From assembly GCA_000746765.1 (NCBI GenBank), contig JOSY01000010.1:1-61492 (forward strand): 61,492 nt of DNA, in the 5' to 3' direction. Origin of the DNA: Marine Group I thaumarchaeote SCGC AAA799-D11 (GTDB lineage Archaea; Thermoproteota; Nitrososphaeria; Nitrososphaerales; Nitrosopumilaceae). The translations under genes and the position numbers were made by a program. Below are positions 53,125-60,534 of this stretch, piece by piece. Positions within the stretch are counted from its first letter, which is position 1. Each line of letters begins with the position of its first letter. The notes under the pieces are model-generated. The model was not told the origin of the DNA and did not search any database. It saw only the letters and a list, made by a program, of their open reading frames with translations.

Positions 53125-54650
53125 GAAATATTTAGATCCTTTCTAATTTCATCAACAGCTCTAATTCCATAGATGTCTCTAATTTGTTGAATTCTAACTG
53201 CTTCTTTTAACAAGTCACGTCCTATTGCATTAGTCAAAATTGAATAGACATCACTAAATCTAATCTCCCACTTGTCAGCACAATCTAGAATCTTGCTTAC
53301 TGCCCATTGTCTTACTTCATGTGGTAATGGAATCTTTTCTCCAGACTCTATTGAAATTCTATCAAATAGATTTACAATATCTGCAGTTTGAGATGCCATC
53401 TTTTCAAGATCTTTTGCTTCGCCATATTTTGATTCGGCATTCATTCTGATGTTTGATTGATATTCTGATAACTTTAGTAATGCCATCATTTCTTTTGATG
53501 AATCATCTGAAGCTTTGTTTGTGACACTTCTAACTGACTGCATCTCTTCAAACAATTTTTCAGTCTTTTTATGAAATTCTACAGTTGATGCATCTTGTCT
53601 TTTTAGCATATCAGTAGCTGATGATATTTTTTGCTCAATGCTGTTTGTTTTATCAAAGACATTTTGCTTAAAGTTTGAAAGGTCATCTTGTACTGATTTG
53701 AGTCCTTCACCCACAAATGCAGTAGAGTCTGCTCTGTGAGACAGTGTACCTATCTCAGTCTCAATCTTGTCAATCTTTCCTGCTAGTTCTTTGATTGATT
53801 CTAGGCTCACGTTGTCAACTGAGCCTGCCTTTGAAGCAACTGTTTCAAATTGTTGCTTTAGGCCCTCAATTACGCCTCCAAGTGAATCAATCTTTGATGC
53901 TTTTGATGAAATGGCATCAATTGTTACCTTGATTGCATCTAATTCAGAATTGAGGTTTGAACTATCTGAAACACTATCAGTTATTTTTGTGAGTTCTTGT
54001 TTGAGACTGTCTATGATTTGAGCACCAGTTTCAAGTTTTGCAGTTTTTCCTGAAATCTCTTCAATACTGTTTTTTAGTTTGTCCATTTCTGAACCCACTT
54101 CTAAAAATGAATCTGTCTTTCCTGAGACTTTTCTAAGATCATCTCTTACCTCGTCAATTCTCTGAGCAATTTTGATGATCATTTGAGAATTATTTCTAAT
54201 AGAGTTCATGCTGTCTTCTACTTGCTGAGAAATCTCTTGAGTTTTAGTTGATTTTTGTACTTCTGATATTTTGTTAATCTCTTCTTGTAATTTTGCAGTT
54301 TGATTGTTTATCTTATCTACCATATTTGATTTGGTTCTGACCTGATTTAGTCCTGCATAGAGTTTCTGTGTGTCATCTTCAATTATGTTGAGTTGTTTTG
54401 ATTGTTTTTGAATATGTTCTAATGCTGATGTTAATGAGTCGATCATTCCTTTCATAGAAACTAAAACTTTTTGGTTTTCCCCAAAAATCTTTGACATCAC
54501 TTTAATCTCTTTTTGCAGTGCCTTGTTTGAATCTGATACTGATGCTACTTTTTTTAGTAAAACTGATGGACTTGGCTCTCTTTTTGTAACTTTTTTTGCT
54601 TCTTTTTTTGCTTTAGTTGTTGTTTTTTTCTTTGTAGTTTTTGCAGCCAT
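53121..54650 (-). CDS. Long coiled-coil protein with basic N-terminus
   Basis: 509 aa: a very Lys/Thr-rich N-terminus (AAKTTKKKTTTKAKKEAKKV) that may bind nucleic acid, then about 370 residues of coiled coil made of weakly repeated units (e.g. ISGKTAKLETGAQIIDSLKQ, SSKASKIDSLGGVIEGLKQQ), and a globular C-terminal domain of about 75 residues (LPHEVRQWAVSKILDCADKW ... IYGIRAVDEIRKDLNIS). Resembles chromosome or envelope scaffolds (SMC- or chemoreceptor-like in repeat style). Convergent with the GT2 gene, overlapping 4 bp. Confidence 0.82.
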   Translation of the reverse strand: MAAKTTKKKTTTKAKKEAKKVTKREPSPSVLLKKVASVSDSNKALQKEIKVMSKIFGENQKVLVSMKGMIDSLTSALEHIQKQSKQLNIIEDDTQKLYAGLNQVRTKSNMVDKINNQTAKLQEEINKISEVQKSTKTQEISQQVEDSMNSIRNNSQMIIKIAQRIDEVRDDLRKVSGKTDSFLEVGSEMDKLKNSIEEISGKTAKLETGAQIIDSLKQELTKITDSVSDSSNLNSELDAIKVTIDAISSKASKIDSLGGVIEGLKQQFETVASKAGSVDNVSLESIKELAGKIDKIETEIGTLSHRADSTAFVGEGLKSVQDDLSNFKQNVFDKTNSIEQKISSATDMLKRQDASTVEFHKKTEKLFEEMQSVRSVTNKASDDSSKEMMALLKLSEYQSNIRMNAESKYGEAKDLEKMASQTADIVNLFDRISIESGEKIPLPHEVRQWAVSKILDCADKWEIRFSDVYSILTNAIGRDLLKEAVRIQQIRDIYGIRAVDEIRKDLNIS

Positions 54651-54711
54651 ATCACTTGAATTAAAAATTTAACGATAAAAAAGTTAGGTCTAAAATAAAA
54701 AATGTAAAGAG

Positions 54712-54819
54712 TTACTTGTTTACAACTTCTGGTTCATGAAGTAACTCGTGAAAGGTCTTTTCAGCCAAACCGTTTGCTGTTTCGATAAAACCTCTTGTAC
54801 AATATTCACATTGAATCAT
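54712..54819 (-). CDS. Small CxxC protein, 35 aa, under a dyad operator
   Basis: MIQCEYCTRGFIETANGLAE then KTFHELLHEPEVVNK. One CxxC plus two His could bind zinc as a half-finger. The start ATG 54819 is exactly at the edge of a 25-bp dyad, and TTATTAAT is about 27 nt upstream, so the transcript is leaderless and the operator lies between TATA and start. Confidence 0.65.
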   Translation of the reverse strand: MIQCEYCTRGFIETANGLAEKTFHELLHEPEVVNK

Positions 54820-54844
54820 ATAGTACGGTATGGTACCGTACTAT
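54820..54844. promoter_or_regulatory. Perfect 11-bp inverted repeat with 3-nt spacer (operator)
   Basis: Arms ATAGTACGGTA and TACCGTACTAT flank TGG. It fills the space between the TATA-like element (TTATTAAT on the minus strand, about 54844-54851) and the start codon at 54819. A homodimer bound here would block transcription of the 35-aa gene, and perhaps of a divergent transcript. No regulator gene is adjacent. Confidence 0.75.
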
Positions 54845-54875
54845 TAATAACAAGGTAATGACAACGTAACCAATT

Positions 54876-54965
54876 ATGCAGTCAGATACCCCAGGTCATA
54901 TCTCTACATTTCATTCAGTTGACCTAATCATCACTCTGCATTTTGACAATGATTACTTGGAATAA
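54876..54965 (+). CDS. Doubtful small ORF, 29 aa
   Basis: MQSDTPGHISTFHSVDLIIT then LHFDNDYLE. It lies about 30 nt after the symmetric TATA-like TATTAATAA that also serves the 54819 gene. No further evidence; it could be noncoding leader. Confidence 0.22.
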   Translation: MQSDTPGHISTFHSVDLIITLHFDNDYLE

Positions 54966-55078
54966 AGAGATTAACATTTTGAAATTTTGAGCCTGTGTTC
55001 AACCATTAGCAGTTTTTGCAATTTTACTTTCGAATTTTCAATCGCAATCATTTTTAAACAAATTTGTCAAGTGATAAC

Positions 55079-56404
55079 ATGCAAAACATTCCACTTCAGC
55101 TAAACCCTAGTGGAATTCAAAGCTCACTTAACAATACAGTTTCTAGTTTGATTGAACAAGTTACTCCTGAACTCCCACACACATCATTTGTTACTGACTT
55201 GGCATTTATCATGATTATTGGTGCAGTTGTCACACTTGCTTTTTTCAAAATTAAACAACCATTAATCATTGGATATCTTTTTGCAGGAATGCTTATTGGA
55301 CCATTGTCGCCATTTTGGTCTTGGGTATTGCCTGAAGGTGGACCTTCTGCTGATGTTCTAGAAGGTGTTGGAATTTTATCTGATATCTCTGCGTTGAATC
55401 TTTTTGCTGAGATCGGTGTAATTTTACTATTATTTGTAATTGGAATTGAATTCCCCTATGCAAAAATTAAAAGTATAGGTAGAGTCGCAGTTGGAGTTGG
55501 AACTATTGGATTGTTTTCCACATTGGGTGTAGTGTTTTACACTGCTACTGCTTTGGGTCTTGAATTTATGGATGCATTGTTTATTGCAGCAGCACTATCA
55601 ATTTCTAGTACTGCAATTATTGTTAAAATTTTGGAAGATATGGGCAAGATCAAAAAGGAATCCTCAATTCTTGTGTTGGGTATTTTGATTGTTGAAGACG
55701 TTATTGCAGTTATTTTGATCTCGTCACTCCAGTCAATTGCACTAGTTGGAAGTGTTTCAGTTGAATCTATAGTTGTAGTTGTTTTGGTTGCAACTGGATT
55801 AATTGTTGGAACATTTACTGTTGGAACTCGTGTAATTCCACCATTAATTGATAGAGTTGCTGCTGCAGAACATCGTGAGATTTTACTTCTTAGTGTTCTT
55901 GGTGTCTGCTTTGGTTATGCCTTATTTGCAAATATTGTGGGATTATCAGTCGCAATTGGTGCCTTTTTGGCAGGTGTTTTAGTAGCAGAATCAAAGTCTG
56001 CTGAGGTGGCAAAACTCCTTTCTAGTCCAATTAAAGACATGTTTGTTGCAATCTTCTTTATCTCAGTTGGAGCATTGATGGATGTTTCACAACTTGGAGA
56101 TTACATTTGGATAGCAATTGCATTGATTGCAGTTGCAACAGGTATGAAATTTGGAGGAAATATGATTGGAAATATTCTGTTCAGACAGAAACGTGGTAAA
56201 TCTCTTCGTTCTGCATTTACTCTAGGTGCTCCAAGAGGAGAATTCTCAATTGTAATTGTCAAAGCTGGTGTTGATATTGGAGCAGTAAGTACTTTCTTAT
56301 TCCCTCTGATAGGTATAATTTCAATTATTACTGCATTTCTTTCTCCTTTCATGGTAAAAGCTGGAGATAAAATTATACCAAAATTGGAAAAAGACAATGT
56401 CTGA
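55079..56404 (+). CDS. Cation/proton antiporter, CPA2 (KefB-like)
   Basis: Membrane antiporter of about 441 aa with 12 or so helices: LIIGYLFAGMLIGP, the core NLFAEIGVILLLFVIGIEF, ALSISSTAIIVKILEDMGK, VLGILIVEDVIAVILI (ion-binding Asp) and GVDIGAVSTFLFPLIGII. TTG 55064 extends the frame, but a TTTAAAC element at about 55053 is 26 nt before ATG 55079 (MQNIPLQLNPSG), so ATG is chosen. No cytosolic TrkA/KTN domain. Followed by an overlapping gene. Confidence 0.93.
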   Translation: MQNIPLQLNPSGIQSSLNNTVSSLIEQVTPELPHTSFVTDLAFIMIIGAVVTLAFFKIKQPLIIGYLFAGMLIGPLSPFWSWVLPEGGPSADVLEGVGILSDISALNLFAEIGVILLLFVIGIEFPYAKIKSIGRVAVGVGTIGLFSTLGVVFYTATALGLEFMDALFIAAALSISSTAIIVKILEDMGKIKKESSILVLGILIVEDVIAVILISSLQSIALVGSVSVESIVVVVLVATGLIVGTFTVGTRVIPPLIDRVAAAEHREILLLSVLGVCFGYALFANIVGLSVAIGAFLAGVLVAESKSAEVAKLLSSPIKDMFVAIFFISVGALMDVSQLGDYIWIAIALIAVATGMKFGGNMIGNILFRQKRGKSLRSAFTLGAPRGEFSIVIVKAGVDIGAVSTFLFPLIGIISIITAFLSPFMVKAGDKIIPKLEKDNV

Positions 56405-56825
56405 TGAACTAAAACGAATGCTAGACCAAGTACACACTGGCATTACTACTTTTGATTTTGAAGGAAAAGAAACTCCGTGTATTCTAGTTGATGCAAAAAA
56501 ATATGAAAACATAAGAGCTAAAGTTGAAGGACAACCATTTGCAGTAAACACTGATTTGAATATATTGCAGGATGGATTGGGAAATGTCTTTGTTGAAGTT
56601 GTCTTGACTTTTTCTATTGGAAATATTTCTGAAAAATTTCTCATCAATGCAAAGACTGATTTGAAATTTTTTGAAACACTTGCCAACACCTCTATGTTTG
56701 TACTAAATTCTCCTGAATCTCAATATGGAAAAGACAATGTTATTGCAGTTCAATTACCTCGCCCTGAGAAAGCCCATGACGCACTTGAAATCATAAAATC
56801 TGCACTAATTCCTAAAAATCAATAG
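56397..56825 (+). CDS. Hypothetical protein, 142 aa, downstream of the antiporter
   Basis: Not recognised. Soluble alpha/beta protein (GITTFDFEGKETPCILVDAK, NVFVEVVLTFSIGNISEKF). ATG 56397 overlaps the antiporter end by 8 bp, so it may be an accessory subunit. Its stop is 2 bp from a convergent tRNA gene. Confidence 0.78.
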   Translation: MSDELKRMLDQVHTGITTFDFEGKETPCILVDAKKYENIRAKVEGQPFAVNTDLNILQDGLGNVFVEVVLTFSIGNISEKFLINAKTDLKFFETLANTSMFVLNSPESQYGKDNVIAVQLPRPEKAHDALEIIKSALIPKNQ

Positions 56826-56826
56826 G

Positions 56827-56903
56827 TGGTGCAGTTACCGGGATTTGAACCCGGGTCACGTACTTGGCAAGCACGAGTACTAACCAGACTGTACTATAAC
56901 TGC
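56827..56903 (-). tRNA. tRNA-Gly (GCC)
   Basis: Minus strand: acceptor GCAGTTA/TAACTGC (7 bp), D arm GTAC...GTAC with TGGTTAG, anticodon stem CGTGC/GTACG, loop TTGCCAA (anticodon GCC), T arm CCGGG-TTCAAAT-CCCGG, discriminator A and encoded CCA. No intron. 77 nt. Confidence 0.96.
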
Positions 56904-56966
56904 AACAAACCTAGAGGCTGAATTTGGATATTAAACTGTTTTTAACTATTTTAATGAAGAATTACT

Positions 56967-57230
56967 ATGGATGAAATTCTTCTAAAAAAGATTGAGGAAA
57001 AAATTCAAGAAACAATTTCAAACAAAGACGACATTAAACAACTAATTTCCATGTTGTCAAATATTGATAATTCTAAATCCTTTGCTTTGGGTATTGTTGT
57101 TGGAAGAATCTACAATGCATTTTATTATCAATCAAAACGAATTTTGAATCGAGAACCAACAAAATCTGAATTTGAAGAATTCTTAGAATATGTTCAAAAC
57201 AAGAAATCTGATTTAGAAAATCTATGGTGA
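56967..57230 (+). CDS. Hypothetical helical protein, 87 aa
   Basis: Unrecognised; mostly helical (MDEILLKKIEEKIQETISNK, SFALGIVVGRIYNAFYYQSK). AT-rich sequence precedes ATG. Overlaps the convergent L10e gene by 9 bp. Confidence 0.7.
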   Translation: MDEILLKKIEEKIQETISNKDDIKQLISMLSNIDNSKSFALGIVVGRIYNAFYYQSKRILNREPTKSEFEEFLEYVQNKKSDLENLW

Positions 57231-57731
57231 TGGTTTGTTCCAGTCAACAACTTTGATTGTTGGTGTTCCTGGTAGTTTTACACATGCACTTTTGAGTGCT
57301 TTCTTTGCTGCTGCCAAGTGAGCATCGCCATTAACATAAAGTTCCATGATGCATTGACCTTCTCTTACTCTTGCACCTAAACTAGTTGCCTTGCCCCATG
57401 CTCTCCTCATTCCTTCTGAAATTCTGTCTGCACCTGCAGTTGCAATCTGTTTATTTTCTCTTAACATGTTATGTGGATAAATTCTAAGTCTAGAATAATA
57501 TCCTGATTCACCAGTTGTTTTTTCTAGTGTTTTGTTTGCTGCCAATCTTGTTGATTCAATTGCCATATGTCTTAACTGCATTTTCTCATTAATGCATAAT
57601 TGTACACAATACTGGTAAGTTCCTCTTTTACCACCTTGAAATTTTGCAATTTTGATTTGTGGCTTACCTTTGATGTACTTTCTTCTGGTGAAGACTTGAC
57701 CATTTCCTTCTCTGTAATTGGCACCATGCAT
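57222..57731 (-). CDS. rpl10e: Ribosomal protein uL16 (L10e)
   Basis: Large-subunit protein near the A site. Recognised by YREGNGQVFTRRKYIKGKPQ, KLQLRHMAIES region and GMRRAWGKATSLGARVREGQ. The frame is open to 57794 (190 aa), but the family starts near HGANYREG, and a TATA-like GTTAAAATATG (about 57753-57763) lies 29 nt before ATG 57731, giving 169 aa. Confidence 0.93.
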   Translation of the reverse strand: MHGANYREGNGQVFTRRKYIKGKPQIKIAKFQGGKRGTYQYCVQLCINEKMQLRHMAIESTRLAANKTLEKTTGESGYYSRLRIYPHNMLRENKQIATAGADRISEGMRRAWGKATSLGARVREGQCIMELYVNGDAHLAAAKKALKSACVKLPGTPTIKVVDWNKPSP

Positions 57732-57829
57732 GATATGATAACGCCTGACTGCCCATATTTTAACGGTTAGAAGAGATTCATTCGTATTTTCCAATGCTTA
57801 TATGGAAATCATTTGGTTTTCTTTTCATC

Positions 57830-58393
57830 ATGGAAGAAACCCCTTTGGTTAGAGGCACACTGGTTTCGGATCAAGCCTGTATTGTTGATGAGAACATGAT
57901 TCATGAACTTGAACTAAAAGGATATGGAGAAATTGAAAACGAGAAATTATTACTAAAACAATTTGAGACTCTGTATCTTCTGTATACAAACAAACTAGTT
58001 CTAAAGAAAAGCAAAAAACAAATCGATTTTGACTCTTTCATGAATATCTGCCAAAAAACTGATCCTGAAATTCTAACAAAGTTTCTGATATATCGTGATC
58101 TGAGAAATAGAGGTTATGTTGTAAAAGATGGATTTGGGTTTGGCTCTGATTTTAGAGTGTATGAAAGAGGACACTTTGGTGAGAAAGGGGCAAAATTTTT
58201 GATATTTGGTCTAAATGAAGGCCAACAAGAAAAGATGGGTAACTTGCAAAAAAAGATTCAAGAAATTACGCAAATGGGAAAAGAACCAATAATTGCAGTA
58301 ATTGAACGTCGTGGTGAAGTAATCTATTACAAAATCAATAAAATGAACTTTTTTGAAAATAAAGCAAGACTAGAAGAATCTTTTAATCTTTGA
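57830..58393 (+). CDS. endA: tRNA-splicing endonuclease EndA
   Basis: Removes introns at bulge-helix-bulge motifs, such as that in the tRNA-Ser in this window. The C-terminal nuclease domain has YRDLRNRGYVVKDGFGFGSD, the catalytic His (ERGHFGEKGAKFLI) and Lys (VIYYKINKMNF). At 187 aa it is the one-domain size used in homotetramers. An upstream ATG 57794 exists, but CTTATATG at 57797-57804 is about 29 nt before ATG 57830 (MEETPLVRG). Confidence 0.9.
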   Translation: MEETPLVRGTLVSDQACIVDENMIHELELKGYGEIENEKLLLKQFETLYLLYTNKLVLKKSKKQIDFDSFMNICQKTDPEILTKFLIYRDLRNRGYVVKDGFGFGSDFRVYERGHFGEKGAKFLIFGLNEGQQEKMGNLQKKIQEITQMGKEPIIAVIERRGEVIYYKINKMNFFENKARLEESFNL

Positions 58394-59039
58394 AAATCCA
58401 ATCTGAAGAATATTTTAGCAGATTTTTTTCCTCAGCATACATAAAATCATAAACTTCCAAATGTTTTGTTTTATTTTCCCACAACTCTTCAAAGTCTTTC
58501 ATCTTTCTTTCTACTCTTGATTTGTCATTCCATGATGTAAACACATCAACTGATTCAAAGTCTCTTGTTTGAGTAGAAAATGACTCTCTTGATGTTCCTG
58601 TAAATGCAACTGCATCATCTTTTTCATCTCTGAACACCCCGATTCTCTCTGAAAAAGAGTCCGCAATTTGTTCAGAATTTGGAATTGCAACCTTTAATTC
58701 AATTTGACCTTTGTTGACAATGTTTTGTAATTTTTGTATTTTAGTATCTTTGATTAATTTTCCTTCAAATGATTTTGTGTATTTTTCAGAGAAGAGTTTT
58801 GTAAACAAGTTAAGATCTTCAGTTCTAAATCTGTGACCTGTAACCATTCTCAACTTTGCTTTACCTATTGCAAAATTATCAAAGGCCATAGAAATTGTGG
58901 CCAATGTTTGAATTGATAAAAAGGCTACACATCTATCGTATTCAATACACTGTCCAAGACATGGGAAGAAAAATTCAGCTACAATGTCATCTATGTCTGA
59001 ACGATATTCTTCTTTTAGTTCTATATCTCTTAATCCCAC
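58383..59039 (-). CDS. Stand-alone PLD-like (HKD) domain protein, active site degenerate
   Basis: 218 aa resembling the PLD-like N-terminal domain of defence-type DEAD/DEAH helicases: FFFPCLGQCIEYDRCVAFLS, AKLRMVTGHRFRTEDLNLFT, GVFRDEKDDAVAFTGTSRES and FESVDVFTSWND, FEELWENKTKHLEVYDF. The usual His-x-Lys before GxF is here Ser-Glu-Arg (FSERIGVF), so nuclease activity may be lost. GTG start; CTTTAAATAAC is about 25 nt upstream (leaderless). No helicase or methylase neighbours. Confidence 0.68.
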   Translation of the reverse strand: MGLRDIELKEEYRSDIDDIVAEFFFPCLGQCIEYDRCVAFLSIQTLATISMAFDNFAIGKAKLRMVTGHRFRTEDLNLFTKLFSEKYTKSFEGKLIKDTKIQKLQNIVNKGQIELKVAIPNSEQIADSFSERIGVFRDEKDDAVAFTGTSRESFSTQTRDFESVDVFTSWNDKSRVERKMKDFEELWENKTKHLEVYDFMYAEEKNLLKYSSDWIFKD

Positions 59040-59084
59040 TAGTATCCAGTGATGAATTTGTTATTTAAAGAAACAATTTTTTAA

Positions 59085-59138
59085 AATTTGAAAATGCTGG
59101 GGTATAGATAATGGGTCGCCGTTTGACCTTTTTAGAAA
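59085..59138 (-). repeat. Intergenic repeat element, copy A
   Basis: Read on the minus strand: TTTCTAAAAAGGTCAAA..., ATCTATACCCC, then AGCATTTTCAAATT. It lies in the divergent gap between the PLD-like gene and the 59175 gene. Its relative at 61123-61176 has the same CTATACCCC block, but the adjacent 14-mer is reversed (see findings). Confidence 0.6.
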
Positions 59139-59174
59139 GAATCTGGAGTAACTTTTTTGTAATTTGTACTAAAC

Positions 59175-59318
59175 ATGAAAACATTGACCGAACATATCAC
59201 AGCAAAAAAAGGCACAAAATGCTCATTATGTGATGCAGACATTAGTGGAATGACTTGCATGTATGACAAACAAAATAATCGATTTATTTGTGACCAACAT
59301 CAAATCTGGAAAAAATAG
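59175..59318 (+). CDS. Small CxxC...C zinc-finger candidate, 47 aa
   Basis: MKTLTEHITAKKGTKCSLCD, then MTCMYDKQNNRFICDQHQIW. CxxC at 15-18 and Cys/His at the C-terminus suggest one zinc. ATG start. No gene lies in the following 179 bp, which hold only AT-rich sequence. Function unknown. Confidence 0.65.
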   Translation: MKTLTEHITAKKGTKCSLCDADISGMTCMYDKQNNRFICDQHQIWKK

Positions 59319-59497
59319 AAAAGAAAAATATGTCAATTTCCTGAAACTAAATCCCAGATAAACTCAAGTAATTCTCTAAACATTGTTCTGTATCTCAAAA
59401 AATACAGATAATCTCAGAACTAAAAATTCACTGACATTGATCGAACAAAATTTTAACCTGATGTCTCCTTATTTGGTATGCATCTATAGATTGTTCC

Positions 59498-59593
59498 ATG
59501 AAAGGTTTATGCTCAAAATGCTATTCTTCTGGTGTTTCTTTGCAACTAGATGAAGAAACTTCGCAAGCAATCTGTGAGAATTGTAAAAACTAA
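59498..59593 (+). CDS. Zinc-ribbon microprotein, 31 aa
   Basis: MKGLCSKCYSSGVSLQLDEE then TSQAICENCKN. Two CxxC pairs 23 residues apart make a minimal zinc ribbon. Convergent with the YHS gene, stops 6 bp apart. Confidence 0.65.
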   Translation: MKGLCSKCYSSGVSLQLDEETSQAICENCKN

Positions 59594-59599
59594 TTTTTA

Positions 59600-59746
59600 C
59601 TATTTTATGTCTTTTTCCAAAAATTGTTCTGGATTTTTTTCAAATGCCCGTCTACAGCCTGCACTACAAACTCTATACAATTTTCCATTGTATGTGGTGA
59701 TTTCTCCTTTGTCTCCTATCTCTATGCCGCAAACTGGATCTTTCAT
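59600..59746 (-). CDS. YHS-domain protein, 48 aa
   Basis: A lone YHS/TRASH metal-binding domain: MKDPVCGIEIGDKGEITTYN, GKLYRVCSAGCRRAFEKNPE, QFLEKDIK. Cys6, Cys33 and Cys37 match the DPVCG...Y.VCS..C pattern, with Tyr in place of the usual His/Phe. YHS domains bind copper or other metals. Start ATG is 2 bp after the stop of the DUF6659-like gene, so they form an operon. Confidence 0.82.
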   Translation of the reverse strand: MKDPVCGIEIGDKGEITTYNGKLYRVCSAGCRRAFEKNPEQFLEKDIK

Positions 59747-59748
59747 GT

Positions 59749-60114
59749 CTATTCTTGAATTATTTTAAGGATTTTCTCAAAAATGATTCCATATTCTAAC
59801 GATGTGTCTGCAGAAATAAACAAAATATTCTCTTTTAATGGAAAATTCATGGTTATGGTTCTGTTTCTGATGACTATTGTTCCCCTAACTTCTCCTAAAA
59901 GCATATCAAATTTCTTACGTAGTTTGATTCTTGTTGCAACTTCTTCGTATAGTTCTTCATAGAATCTTTTGCTCTGTGCGTCTGCAGAGTCTCCATTTGT
60001 GCCTCCTGTGATCAAATTTCCATCGGCATTTATCACACTGACGAATTGTATTTTCTCATCCAGACTCTTTATTTCATCACAAATTTTATGATAATCAAAA
60101 ATTTTATTTTCCAT
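59749..60114 (-). CDS. DUF6659-like roadblock-type protein, 121 aa
   Basis: Paralogue of the 40367 protein: VSVINADGNLITGGTNGDSA matches the IQNNTGVKIAGGF hairpin, then FYEELYEEVATRIKLRKKFD and the strands TITMNFPLKENILFISADTS. The frame is open to 60171, but a TATA-like ATTAAAAATAATT (about 60129-60141) is 25 nt before ATG 60114. Cotranscribed with YHS. Confidence 0.78.
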   Translation of the reverse strand: MENKIFDYHKICDEIKSLDEKIQFVSVINADGNLITGGTNGDSADAQSKRFYEELYEEVATRIKLRKKFDMLLGEVRGTIVIRNRTITMNFPLKENILFISADTSLEYGIIFEKILKIIQE

Positions 60115-60134
60115 TTTCTCTACTCCAATTATTT

Positions 60135-60224
60135 TTAATCTTCCAACTCGTTTGAACATTCTATAGAACACACATCGTCACACCAATGTTCAAATTTTTT
60201 ACCACATACAATGCAAGTTCTCAT
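60135..60224 (-). CDS. Cys-rich microprotein, 29 aa
   Basis: MRTCIVCGKKFEHWCDDVCS then IECSNELED. Five Cys and one His in 20 residues, probably one zinc finger. CTATTAATC lies about 30 nt upstream on this strand. Ends 20 bp before the next start, so it may head the DUF6659-YHS operon. Confidence 0.65.
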   Translation of the reverse strand: MRTCIVCGKKFEHWCDDVCSIECSNELED

Positions 60225-60288
60225 GATGTGTACAATACCTCTTTTTGATTAATAGTATTTTTAGAATTATCTTTCATGATTTTCATCT

Positions 60289-60534
60289 CTATTTTATGTA
60301 TTCGACCAATGATAGGGTGGATTCCACTCCCTCCATCTTCCTTAGTTTCCATTGAACGGCATCACGCAAATGATCTAAAGCGGAAGATTGTAATTTTACG
60401 ACAATTCTCCATGGACCATCTACTAATGTTGCTTCTTTTACAACCTCGATCTCATTTAATTGATCTACTATGCTAGCCATCGACTCATGTTTGCACATTA
60501 TCATTACATATACAACACTAGAAGTATCAGTCAT
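60289..60534 (-). CDS. Stand-alone Lrp/AsnC RAM (ligand-binding) domain, 81 aa
   Basis: The protein (VVYVMIMCKHESMASIVDQL ... VKEATLVDGPWRIVVKLQSS) covers the whole beta-alpha-beta-beta-alpha-beta RAM fold, with no helix-turn-helix. RAM-only proteins bind small molecules, usually amino acids, and can associate with full Lrp proteins. ATG 60534 overlaps the stop of the mini-TFB gene (ATGA). Confidence 0.88.
   Translation of the reverse strand: MTDTSSVVYVMIMCKHESMASIVDQLNEIEVVKEATLVDGPWRIVVKLQSSALDHLRDAVQWKLRKMEGVESTLSLVEYIK

Noticed and set aside
54966-55078. Search for an RNA gene in the gap before the antiporter
   Set aside because: Only AT-rich DNA and the antiporter TATA-like element are seen; no stem structure or box motifs.
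59550-59768. 72-aa plus-strand ORF
   Set aside because: It is the antisense shadow of the YHS-domain gene, whose metal motif is clear.
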